A DNA stretch of 28,148 nucleotides from NCBI GenBank assembly GCA_964369475.1, contig CAYJFK010000027.1, positions 1 to 28,148 of the forward strand, given 5' to 3'. Below, piece after piece: positions 1 through 7,900 of the stretch. The DNA is from CAYJFK01 sp964369475 (GTDB lineage: Bacteria; Bacillota; Clostridia; Oscillospirales; Feifaniaceae). Made by a program: the position numbers and the translations under genes. The notes beneath the pieces are model-generated. The model was not told the DNA's origin, made no database searches, and was given only the letters and a program-made list of their open reading frames with translations. The first letter of the stretch is position 1; each line of letters opens with the position of its first letter.

Positions 1-53
1 AATCAGCTTTAGCTGATTTCTCAGCTTGGAGAAAACACTTTTTCTCCAAGCTG
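1..53 (+). repeat. Truncated copy A of the 161-bp structured repeat element
   Basis: Positions 1-53 match the last 53 bases of the full element at 22865-23025 and, in reverse orientation, at 21764-21924. The part present holds a small palindrome (AATCAGCT/AGCTGATT) and the terminal hairpin at 22-53, whose arms begin CAGCTTGGAG and end CTCCAAGCTG. The rest lies left of the window. The element ends exactly where the palindrome at 54-82 begins. No coding capacity is visible, so it is most likely a non-autonomous MITE- or REP-like sequence. Confidence 0.85.
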
Positions 54-90
54 ACTCCGCCGACCTATAATGTCGGCGGAGTTTTATTTT
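54..90 (+). terminator. Rho-independent terminator abutting repeat copy A
   Basis: An 11-bp perfect stem (ACTCCGCCGAC with GTCGGCGGAGT, seven-base loop) is followed by TTTTATTTT. It would end a plus-strand transcript coming from left of the window. The stem begins at the base after the repeat element ends. Confidence 0.85.
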
Positions 91-162
91 GCATGGGAAA
101 AGTTATTTATAAGCAAATTTTTAAACATATGGGTTAAAATTCACATTTCCGACAAAATTAAG

Positions 163-191
163 TTGCATTTTTAATACTGTTTTGATATACT
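163..191 (+). promoter_or_regulatory. Sigma-A-type promoter of the GGDEF gene
   Basis: TTGCAT (163-168), 17 bases, TATACT (186-191). An overlapping alternative is TTGATA (182-187), 17 bases, TAAAAT (205-210). Both lie 40-65 bases before the ribosome site of the gene at 253. Confidence 0.6.
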
Positions 192-252
192 TATATATAC
201 AAAATAAAATCGGTAATTACGCTTATTTTAGAGTTGCAACATAGGAGATAAT

Positions 253-2067
253 TTGGGAAAGGGGCCTTTTGGGAGTATTGCGAAGCTTTGCAAAACTTGT
301 GATGTTATGGATAATATTTTAATTGTAGACGACAGCATAATGAATCACAAAATGCTAACAAATATTCTGTCGGATGAATATAATGTGCTCTGTGCAAACG
401 GAGCAAAGCAGATGTTTGAAATACTTGAAACGAGCAAGCCAAAGCTAATATTGCTCGATGTCATAATGCCCGAACTCGATGGATTTGAAGTTATAGAAAA
501 GCTTAAAGCGAGCGATGAATACGGCAAAATCCCCGTAATATTCATCACGGGACTAAACGACGAAAAGAGCGAGGCCAAAGGTTTGGAACTTGGCGCAATA
601 GACTACATAACAAAGCCCTTCAAAGCCGAGGTCGTAAGAGCAAGGGTTCGTTCCTATGTCCAGCTTTACGAATTTGTCCGCAAGGCAGAGGTATCAGGAC
701 AAAGAGACGGGCTTACAGGCCTTTACAATAAAAAGACGACAGAAGAACTTATTAAAGCATACCTAGTTAAACATATAGGCGACAAAAACGGCGCACTTAT
801 GATTATTGATATAGACAACTTCAAAACGATAAACGACACATTCGGCCACCTGTACGGCGATGTTGTCTTAACTCAGTTTGCTATTACCTTAAAAGAAGTG
901 TTCCAAAAGAGCGATATAATAGGCCGTGTGGGTGGAGACGAATTTTTTGTATTTCTAAAGAATTACAAAGAGCTTGCCGTGCTTACAGAGCGTGCCAAAA
1001 CACTTTGTACAATGCTTCGCAAAACCTACGAGCAAGACGGGCAGAGCGTTACCGTGTCGGCCAGCATCGGTATAGCGACGACCGAGAACACAAGCGATTT
1101 TGAAACGATATACAAGCAGGCCGACATTGCGCTTTACGAAACAAAGGCACGTGGCAAGAATGGCTTTACATTCTACACAGGCAACGAAACAGGTGTTTAC
1201 AAATCGCAGAGAACTCAAATAGAGTCCTCCAAAAAAGCGACCGACGATATTTCCGAGAACATAAAGAACTTTAAAGACGATATAAAAGAGCATGTTCTAA
1301 ACATTGGCGGAGAATCGAGCGTGGCAGATCATACAATTCAGTCGATCCTACAACTTGTTTCCAATCAGTTTGGTTTTAACGCCGCTTATATGTCCAAGAT
1401 AGATTACGAGGGCGGCAAGATTAGATGCACATACAATTGGAAGAGTGCAAGCCCTCAGGCAAAGCCCTTTTGCGTTAATGTAACGCTTAGCCAAATAACC
1501 GAAATGCTCTCGCACTTTGAAGGAGATGCAATAGAGGTAGTGCCCGTTAAAGATGGAATGCACATCTTCTCCCCTGCCAAAACAGAGGCAAAGAGCGTTA
1601 TTGTATTTGGACTAAAAAGCCAGTCTGTGCTTGTAGGCTACTTTGCCTTCGAGAGCAGTCAAGAGTGGGACAAGGTAAACCCACGTGCCGTAGACACTGT
1701 CTACGACATGTGCCAGCAGTTGACTACCGTCGTTATGTACCAGTTCTTAACCGAGAACATTCTAAAGGACAAGCAAAACATGATAGCGGCGCTAAACGGC
1801 CTTAACAACGCTGTATATGTTGCCTCTAAAGATAGCATAAACCCCCTATTTGCAAACACTGCCGCAAGAGAAACTAAAATGCCGTTTCACGGTATGGGAT
1901 GCTTTAGACGCAAAAAGGACGGCAAGCCCTCCTGCACGGACTGCCCCATTATAGGCGCAATTGAAAATGGCGGCACATACGACGACGATAGGCACTACGC
2001 CAAGGAAATCGAGTGGTCGCAAGGCTCGAAGGCCTATTTAATCAAGGTCAAGAATAAGAAGGCATAG
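253..2067 (+). CDS. Response regulator-diguanylate cyclase (REC-GGDEF) with C-terminal GAF/PAS-like region
   Basis: Likely makes cyclic di-GMP from two GTP in the cytoplasm under control of a receiver domain. The receiver (about residues 19-140) has the acidic pair D26-D27, phosphoacceptor D69 in LILLDVIMPELDG, and a TKP lysine. A full GGDEF domain (about 150-320) carries an intact GGDEF signature at 227-231. The usual inhibitory RxxD site reads QKSD (218-221), so product inhibition through that site is probably weak. Residues about 350-510 look GAF-like, and the C-terminus is PAS-like with a cysteine cluster (CFRRKKDGKPSCTDCP), which might bind metal. The TTG start at 253 is chosen because AGGAG lies five bases upstream. 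An internal ATG at 307 (MDNILIVDD) would fit the receiver boundary but lacks a clear ribosome site. No cognate kinase is adjacent; the next kinase is paired with its own regulator. Confidence 0.92.
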   Translation: MGKGPFGSIAKLCKTCDVMDNILIVDDSIMNHKMLTNILSDEYNVLCANGAKQMFEILETSKPKLILLDVIMPELDGFEVIEKLKASDEYGKIPVIFITGLNDEKSEAKGLELGAIDYITKPFKAEVVRARVRSYVQLYEFVRKAEVSGQRDGLTGLYNKKTTEELIKAYLVKHIGDKNGALMIIDIDNFKTINDTFGHLYGDVVLTQFAITLKEVFQKSDIIGRVGGDEFFVFLKNYKELAVLTERAKTLCTMLRKTYEQDGQSVTVSASIGIATTENTSDFETIYKQADIALYETKARGKNGFTFYTGNETGVYKSQRTQIESSKKATDDISENIKNFKDDIKEHVLNIGGESSVADHTIQSILQLVSNQFGFNAAYMSKIDYEGGKIRCTYNWKSASPQAKPFCVNVTLSQITEMLSHFEGDAIEVVPVKDGMHIFSPAKTEAKSVIVFGLKSQSVLVGYFAFESSQEWDKVNPRAVDTVYDMCQQLTTVVMYQFLTENILKDKQNMIAALNGLNNAVYVASKDSINPLFANTAARETKMPFHGMGCFRRKKDGKPSCTDCPIIGAIENGGTYDDDRHYAKEIEWSQGSKAYLIKVKNKKA

Positions 2068-2105
2068 ATTTTTGCCATATCTTTCTTTTAATCTAATTAA
2101 AACAA

Positions 2106-2134
2106 TTGACTTTATGCTTATTTTTTGATATAAT
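2106..2134 (+). promoter_or_regulatory. Promoter of tRNA-Leu
   Basis: TTGACT (2106-2111), 17 bases, TATAAT (2129-2134): near-consensus sigma-A spacing and sequence, 12 bases before the mature tRNA 5' end. Confidence 0.85.
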
Positions 2135-2146
2135 ATACTCTGCCGT

Positions 2147-2233
2147 GCCGCTGTGGTGGAATCGGCAGACACAAGGGACTTAAAATCCCTCGGTAGAAAT
2201 ACCGTACCGGTTCAAGTCCGGTCAGCGGCACCA
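2147..2233 (+). tRNA. tRNA-Leu, anticodon UAA
   Basis: The 7-bp acceptor stem GCCGCTG/CAGCGGC is followed by A and an encoded CCA. The anticodon stem AGGGA/TCCCT encloses CTTAAAA, giving anticodon UAA (2181-2183), which reads TTA and TTG leucine codons. A long variable arm (CGGTAGAAATACCG) marks a class II tRNA, as expected for leucine. The T-arm CCGG TTCAAGT CCGG is intact. Length is 87 bases including CCA. It appears to be a single-gene unit with its own promoter and terminator. Confidence 0.97.
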
Positions 2234-2275
2234 ACTTTCCCATAGACGATGCATCGTCTATGGGAAAGTTTTTTT
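2234..2275 (+). terminator. Very long perfect-hairpin terminator of tRNA-Leu
   Basis: Positions 2233-2270 form a perfect 38-base palindrome (17-bp stem with a tight TGCA centre) followed directly by T's. It begins at the last base of the tRNA. This is longer than a usual intrinsic terminator. Confidence 0.93.
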
Positions 2276-2390
2276 ATAGGTTAAAATCAGAGCCAGCTGA
2301 AGATTTATTACTGTCTCATCTCTCGCTTTTTTTATTAATATAGTGGGGATTATCCCCACGCTACCCACTTTTTGCCGGTCAGCGGCATAC

Positions 2391-2427
2391 AAAAGAGCGG
2401 TCGCCATGGTGGCGGCCGCTCTTTTTT
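2391..2427. terminator. Bidirectional terminator between tRNA-Leu and the histidine kinase
   Basis: The stem AAAAGAGCGG/CCGCTCTTTT (2391-2400 with 2416-2425) is extended by an inner CGCC/GGCG pairing and has T runs on both strands. On the minus strand it lies 28 bases after the histidine kinase stop and probably ends that operon. The remaining part of 2276-2390 holds a small GTGGGG/CCCCAC hairpin and a 13-base copy of the tRNA 3' end (2375-2387) but no gene. Confidence 0.8.
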
Positions 2428-2454
2428 AGTGGGAATATGCCTAGACCTACCGCC

Positions 2455-4017
2455 CTATCTTGCCGTAGGCAGGGTAAATGTAAAGCACGAGCCGTGACCC
2501 ACTTCGCTTGTCGCAGATATTGTTCCGCTGTGAGCTTCTACTATATACTTGCATATATAAAGCCCAAGGCCGTTGCCTGTCTCGTTTGGGCTTGTCTGTT
2601 TTGTGTGATAGCGTGAGAATAAATTTGGCATATTCTCAGGCGATATTCCTCTTCCTGTGTCGGTCACCGAGATGCGGACAAACTCGTCTTTCCGGTCGAG
2701 TGATATTGTTATTTTGCCGTCCATTGTATGGGCAGAGGCATTTGTAATAAGGTTTACAAGCACTTGAATAACACGGGATTTATCGCACAGGGCGACAGGC
2801 ATGTCGTAGTTTGGAATAAACTCAAGGCTATTATTGTTTTTGGAAAAAACGGGATAGTATATATCCATCGTCTCCTGTATAATCTCGGTGACAGACTGAT
2901 TGGTAGGCACAACTTCCATGCGCCCCTCGTCTATCTTGCCTATGTCGAGCAGTTGCTTTACCATTAGCACCATACGCTCGACCTCGCTGTTTACAAGATC
3001 TATTGTTCGTTCGAGATCCTTTGTCTCAGCCCCGTCTAAAATGTTCTTCTTTCCAAGCTGCATATGAGCAGACACTACTGTAAGCGGCGTTTTAAGCTCG
3101 TGCGACACATTGCTTAAAAACTGCGTTTTCATATCATTTAATTGCTCTAACATCTCCTTTTCCTGCTCAGTGCGCATTAGAGCCTCCTCTTGGTCTCGCT
3201 CTCTTTGGTCGATGGGAAGGCTTACCTGCATACTAAGCTCTTTTGAGCGTTTTGAGATTATATATAAAAGCAGAGCAAAGATAAAGACAAGAATGGCGGC
3301 CGCCACGATGAGAATTTCGTTAATGCTGTTCTCTGCCTCTCCCCACATATCCGAGACAAAACCATAAATAATGGCAACATACCCTTTCGAACTCTCGTTA
3401 AAGGAGAGCGTGCCAAGAAAAACATCATTATCTATATTGAGCCAATTGTATACATAGCTCGGATCTTGGCCATAGTCCGAATAGGATGAATTGCTTTCGA
3501 TATGGGTAAGCATGTCTTCGACGGTATGCATTTCTTCCTCAATATAGGAAAACTGCGGTATAACTTCTTCTATTAAGATGCTTGTTAAATGCAGCTCAAA
3601 CTCATCTGCCGCCATTGTGCCGTCCTCTGTGTAAAAGTGCACAATCTCACCCGAGGAAGCCATAACATAAGCATACTCGAAGGGCGTCTTGATATAGCCC
3701 ATCTTATCTTTGTACATGCCGATAACAGTCGCTAAATCCTCGTTTGAATTGATCCCGATGTCCTTTGCATACTCGTCCATTAAATAGAGATCCTGCCTTG
3801 CGGCAAAAGCGTGGGACTGAGAAGAGCTATCGTACATAAGCACGCTCATTTGCTCGAATATTCCATATATACTTGTTCGTGTTTGCATTACTATTATAAA
3901 GATAACGACCGTCGCAATTACCGACACAATAACGAGCGGCATTGTGCCAACCATAAGGAGTAGCCGATGAAGCTTTTTTGCAAGGGGCAAATTTTGTTTT
4001 TCCTTTTTATTATCCAA
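2455..4017 (-). CDS. Membrane sensor histidine kinase
   Basis: Autophosphorylating sensor, probably the partner of the response regulator encoded just upstream. Membrane segments lie at about residues 19-44 and 233-256. They enclose some 190 extracytoplasmic residues that look like a Cache-type ligand sensor, though this is not certain. No clear HAMP domain is visible; a charged coiled-coil linker (about 265-295) leads to the H-box FLSNVSHELKTPLT with phosphoacceptor H306. The ATPase domain shows an N-box (NLITNASAHT), G1 (DTGRGI) and G2 (GNGLGLYICK), all intact. The start is TTG at 4017 with GGGAGAG upstream. It follows the regulator gene by 35 bases, so the two are almost certainly co-transcribed. 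Confidence 0.93.
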   Translation of the reverse strand: MDNKKEKQNLPLAKKLHRLLLMVGTMPLVIVSVIATVVIFIIVMQTRTSIYGIFEQMSVLMYDSSSQSHAFAARQDLYLMDEYAKDIGINSNEDLATVIGMYKDKMGYIKTPFEYAYVMASSGEIVHFYTEDGTMAADEFELHLTSILIEEVIPQFSYIEEEMHTVEDMLTHIESNSSYSDYGQDPSYVYNWLNIDNDVFLGTLSFNESSKGYVAIIYGFVSDMWGEAENSINEILIVAAAILVFIFALLLYIISKRSKELSMQVSLPIDQRERDQEEALMRTEQEKEMLEQLNDMKTQFLSNVSHELKTPLTVVSAHMQLGKKNILDGAETKDLERTIDLVNSEVERMVLMVKQLLDIGKIDEGRMEVVPTNQSVTEIIQETMDIYYPVFSKNNNSLEFIPNYDMPVALCDKSRVIQVLVNLITNASAHTMDGKITISLDRKDEFVRISVTDTGRGISPENMPNLFSRYHTKQTSPNETGNGLGLYICKYIVEAHSGTISATSEVGHGSCFTFTLPTAR

Positions 4018-4052
4018 TCTTATTCTCTCCCATTATATTGTGGGGTTAACTC

Positions 4053-4751
4053 CTACCCCTTATTCTCGTTTTTTATCTTTAAAAAGACATAGCCGCCTGC
4101 CTTTGTCGTCATAAGGTCAAAATGGCCGTCCTCGAAAAAGTTCATTTTTTGGCGAAGCCGAGAGACCGTCATGCGGACGGTAAGTCCTATCGTGTCGGCA
4201 GGTGCTTGCCAAATCGAAGCGTATAGCTCCTCTTGGCTTATATCCTTCCCCCTGTGCTCGATTAAGTAGCATAGCACATGAAGCTCCTTTGGTGTGAGCG
4301 ATATTTTTCGCCCTGACAGCAAAACACATCCCGTGCCTCTTTCCACAAAAAGGGGAGGCATAGAGAGTTGCCATTTAGAAGCATGACTTTGCCTAAGCCA
4401 AATGCTAACCTTTGCCGCTAAAACCTCTATATTATACGGCTTTGTTAAATAGTCCTCCGCTCCGCTTTGCAGTCCTTTAAGCATGTTTCCGTCGTCGTCG
4501 AGGCAGGTTAGATATATAACGGGAGCGGCGCTTATCTTACGAAACTCCTTGCAAAAATCAAGCCCTGTGCCGTCGGGGAGCAGTATGTCGAGTATCATCA
4601 AATCGGGCGGATGTTCCCATATCAAAGAGCGAGCCCGATCGAGCGTAGTTGCGGTGTATACTTCATAGCCGATGCCCCGAAAATAACTGCTGTTTGCCTC
4701 TAACACATCTACTTCGTCTTCTACTATTAAAATCCTGCTCTTTCGCTCCAT
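4053..4751 (-). CDS. OmpR/PhoB-family response regulator
   Basis: DNA-binding response regulator, first gene of the two-gene operon with the kinase. The receiver has E11-D12, phosphoacceptor D55 (LMILDILLPDG), T82 and K104 (YLTKP). The C-terminal winged helix (about 130-228) includes LTPKELHVLCYLIEH and a recognition helix region (TVRMTVSRLRQKM) typical of the OmpR class. ATG follows a strong GGGGAGGG site. It diverges from the gene for the giant SLH surface protein across a 208-base gap, which makes that gene an obvious candidate target. Confidence 0.94.
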   Translation of the reverse strand: MERKSRILIVEDEVDVLEANSSYFRGIGYEVYTATTLDRARSLIWEHPPDLMILDILLPDGTGLDFCKEFRKISAAPVIYLTCLDDDGNMLKGLQSGAEDYLTKPYNIEVLAAKVSIWLRQSHASKWQLSMPPLFVERGTGCVLLSGRKISLTPKELHVLCYLIEHRGKDISQEELYASIWQAPADTIGLTVRMTVSRLRQKMNFFEDGHFDLMTTKAGGYVFLKIKNENKG

Positions 4752-4794
4752 TTTGCACCCTCCCCAAGCTGATATAACTAACCGTCTGTATCAT

Positions 4795-4824
4795 ATCATA
4801 TTTTTTGTTCTGCTGTAAATACAA
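4795..4824 (-). promoter_or_regulatory. Putative promoter of the two-component operon
   Basis: On the minus strand, TTGTAT (4824-4819), 18 bases, TATGAT (4800-4795), about 45 bases before the regulator start. Confidence 0.5.
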
Positions 4825-4829
4825 CCTCG

Positions 4830-4845
4830 TTAACAGTTTTGTTAA
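4830..4845. promoter_or_regulatory. Inverted repeat in the divergent control region
   Basis: TTAACA-GTTT-TGTTAA sits between the two divergent promoters, a few bases upstream of the likely -35 of the regulator operon. It also reads as two similar hexamers 12 bases apart (TTAACA, TTAATA), near the spacing seen for OmpR-class sites. A binding site for the adjacent regulator is an inference. Confidence 0.4.
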
Positions 4846-4858
4846 TATGCAACATTTA

Positions 4859-4887
4859 GTATTATTACATGGTAAAATTTATATAAT
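4859..4887 (+). promoter_or_regulatory. Possible promoter of the SLH surface protein gene
   Basis: A perfect TATAAT at 4882-4887 lies about 70 bases before the start codon. No good -35 hexamer is seen at the right distance, which would fit an activator-dependent promoter. Confidence 0.4.
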
Positions 4888-4959
4888 CGCACTGATGACA
4901 TATGCCTTGTATCGGAGTATGTTTTTTGCGAGAAACTATAAATTTAGGAGGAACGGAAT

Positions 4960-7900
4960 ATGAGACTAAGAAAAATGCTCGCTATGCTACTTGCCTGCGC
5001 CATGCTGTTTGGTATGATGCCGACATTTGCATTTGCGGCCGGTGAGACAGCGCTTGTAGAGGGCGAGACCTACTACTTCGACCTGACAAGCCTTATATCA
5101 AGAGGGGCGACCCCGAGCGAGGCGGTTATAGGCACGGGTGACAATGCAGTGAGCGCAAGTGTGGGGACAAGACTGCCCGATAAAACATACACCCACGTTC
5201 CATTTACCTACCTTGGAACAAAGGTAAGCTACAACATGACAGAGGTGTCTAACACGCCCAGTCAATCAAATTCTCAAGATGATTTTCGCAGCTTTTTTAT
5301 TGCAAACTACGATGTTGTTGAAACTGTATCGTGGAACGAGCTACACGCTAACAATTTGATTTTGGGCAGTGCTCTCGGGGCAAACTTTACCGTAATGGCG
5401 CCCACGATAGAGGACTACTCCGTAAACAAATCCCACTGGACACATGCAGGTCTTGTAGTTCCAAACTATATAGAAAACTCCATGAGCGGCGGTAATGCCA
5501 CAAGCTATGTTTGGGGGCAACAAGGTAACGGCAACTATGCTAATACATATCACTTTGCACAGGAGCGTATAACGGAAATTGCGGCAGACAGCCAGTTTGG
5601 TCTCTTTAGGCCTGTAATCCAGACTGCCGCCATCGCAGACGATACATACAAGGTCATGACGCTCGACCTAAACGGAAACAGCATAGGCAGCGAGACGGCT
5701 CTAAAGGTCGTATATGTCGGCGACAACTACACGGCAATATCCACAGTAGACCCTGTCGGCAAGACATTTGCAAGCTGGAACACAGCGGCAGACGGTGGCG
5801 GCACGACATATGCAGCGGGCGAAAGCGTGCCGAGCACGGTTGCAACGCTATACGCACAGTATACAGACGGCACTGTGTCACAGCAGACCTACCTTGAGGA
5901 CGGCGGCGAGTATTACTTCGACCTGTCGGAGATATTAGAGCTGCCCTCGGGCTTTAGGGTTATTACAAAGGAAGATACCGATTCGGCACAGCAAGCACAC
6001 GACATATTCCTACCTGACTACTCCTTAAACTTTACTCCTTTTTACTACTTTGCACCCGAGCAGTCCTATCATTACGAGAGCTACACTGATGATGAGGGCG
6101 GCACAAAGACAGAAGGTCAGCGTGATCTCTTTGTATCAAAATATGCACTTGTAAACAATGTTTCGTGGAACAGCTTGGACGATGCAAACCTTGTTTACGG
6201 CACTCCCTTTGAAGAAAATCTAATAATGCGACTTGCGAGCGGCGGCGCATCGGGCGGCGATGCGGCGAGCGAATGGGACATGCTCGTAGTGCCGAGTAGC
6301 CTAAATCCGCTATCGCTCTACTTTGATACTATAACTCAAGACATAAACAACAGAGAAACTAAATCATCTGTCACAGTCAGAGCAGGCGGTAACGATATAG
6401 CGGCAAGGTCGAGCATAGAAAAAGATGCTACTGCGACAGACTCCGCTTGGAGGCCTGTGCTCGAAATCGACCGCACGAAGGTTTACGGCTATGATGAGTT
6501 TAAGTCCTTTACGCTAAACCTAAAGGGCGCAACATTTGCAAGCGGTGACGACAAAAACCCGACATCAATCAAAGTTGCATACAGCGGCGACACATACACC
6601 GTGCCAAATGGCGACGGCATGGCTCGTCCTGTCGGCAACACGGGTACATTCTTTGGCATAAGTGCTCACCAAAACGGCGAAGCTAAGATATACCTCCCCG
6701 GCGAAGAAATGCCTGTAACGCCAAATGGGGTCTACTACATGATATGGGAAAATGTAATAACCATTTCCTTCGACGTCTCCCCCTCGACAGATGCCCCACC
6801 TGTTGACCAATATCTATCAGAGGGCAAAGACATCTATCTCTCTGACCCAACCGCAAGCAACAGCGGCTATGTCTTTGTAGGGTGGAGCGATGGAACTAAT
6901 ACTTATAATAGCAATATACCCTATACAGCAGGTAGTGAGAATGTAACCCTCACTGCGGTATGGGCAGACCGCTCTAACATGCATACTTTAACTGTCGGCA
7001 CAGATGCAAGGCAGTATGCGGCAGGCTCGGAGGTTCTTTTTGGCACAAGCAGGGTAACGATAACGGAGGGGAAATCCTTCCTAAATTGGACAAGTACAGA
7101 TACCATTAACTTTGCTGACGGCTATGATGCATATGACAGAGAGACGGTAATCATCATGCCAAACAGTGACTTGACAATATCACATACAGAGGGCGACAGC
7201 CTTGTGATCACTTATAATGTAGGACAGGGCGCTGACCTGACAAAAAGTTATGCGGCAGGTTCGAGAGTTGAACTTAGTGCGGCAGAATCTGTGTCGGGCT
7301 CGGGAGTCGACAGGGACTACTTTAAAGAGTGGACATGGGGTAGCGGTGCAGAGCCTACCTTTGCAAAGGGTACAGACAAATACTCGCAAAAGGTCTACTT
7401 TGCAATGCCTGACAGCGCCTTTACAATGACGGCAACGCACGACACTTCCTATGCGCTGACAATAACAAAGGGCACGGGCAGAAGTTTTGCACCTGAGGGT
7501 GTCCCTGTGACGATAGTTGCTGATAATGCGGCGACAGGCACAACATTTACAGGCTGGACAGGGCTTGATAGTGTGACATTTGCAGACGGCATGGACGAGA
7601 CAATGGCGACAACAACATTTACCATGCCGGCAGAAGCTCTTACCATCACTGCGACATACTCCGACCCACCTCCCACCGTAACGAGCGTGACGATAACGCC
7701 CACCACAGCGACGGTAGCACAAGGGGCGACAGAGGACTTCGATGCAGAGGTTGTCGGCACAAACAACCCAGCTGTGACGGTAACGTGGAGCACAAACAGC
7801 ACAAACAGTGGCACAACGATAGATGCGGACGGCCTGCTTACAGTAGCCGCTGACGAGTCTGCGACAGTGCTTACCGTAACGGCGACCTCGACACAAGATT

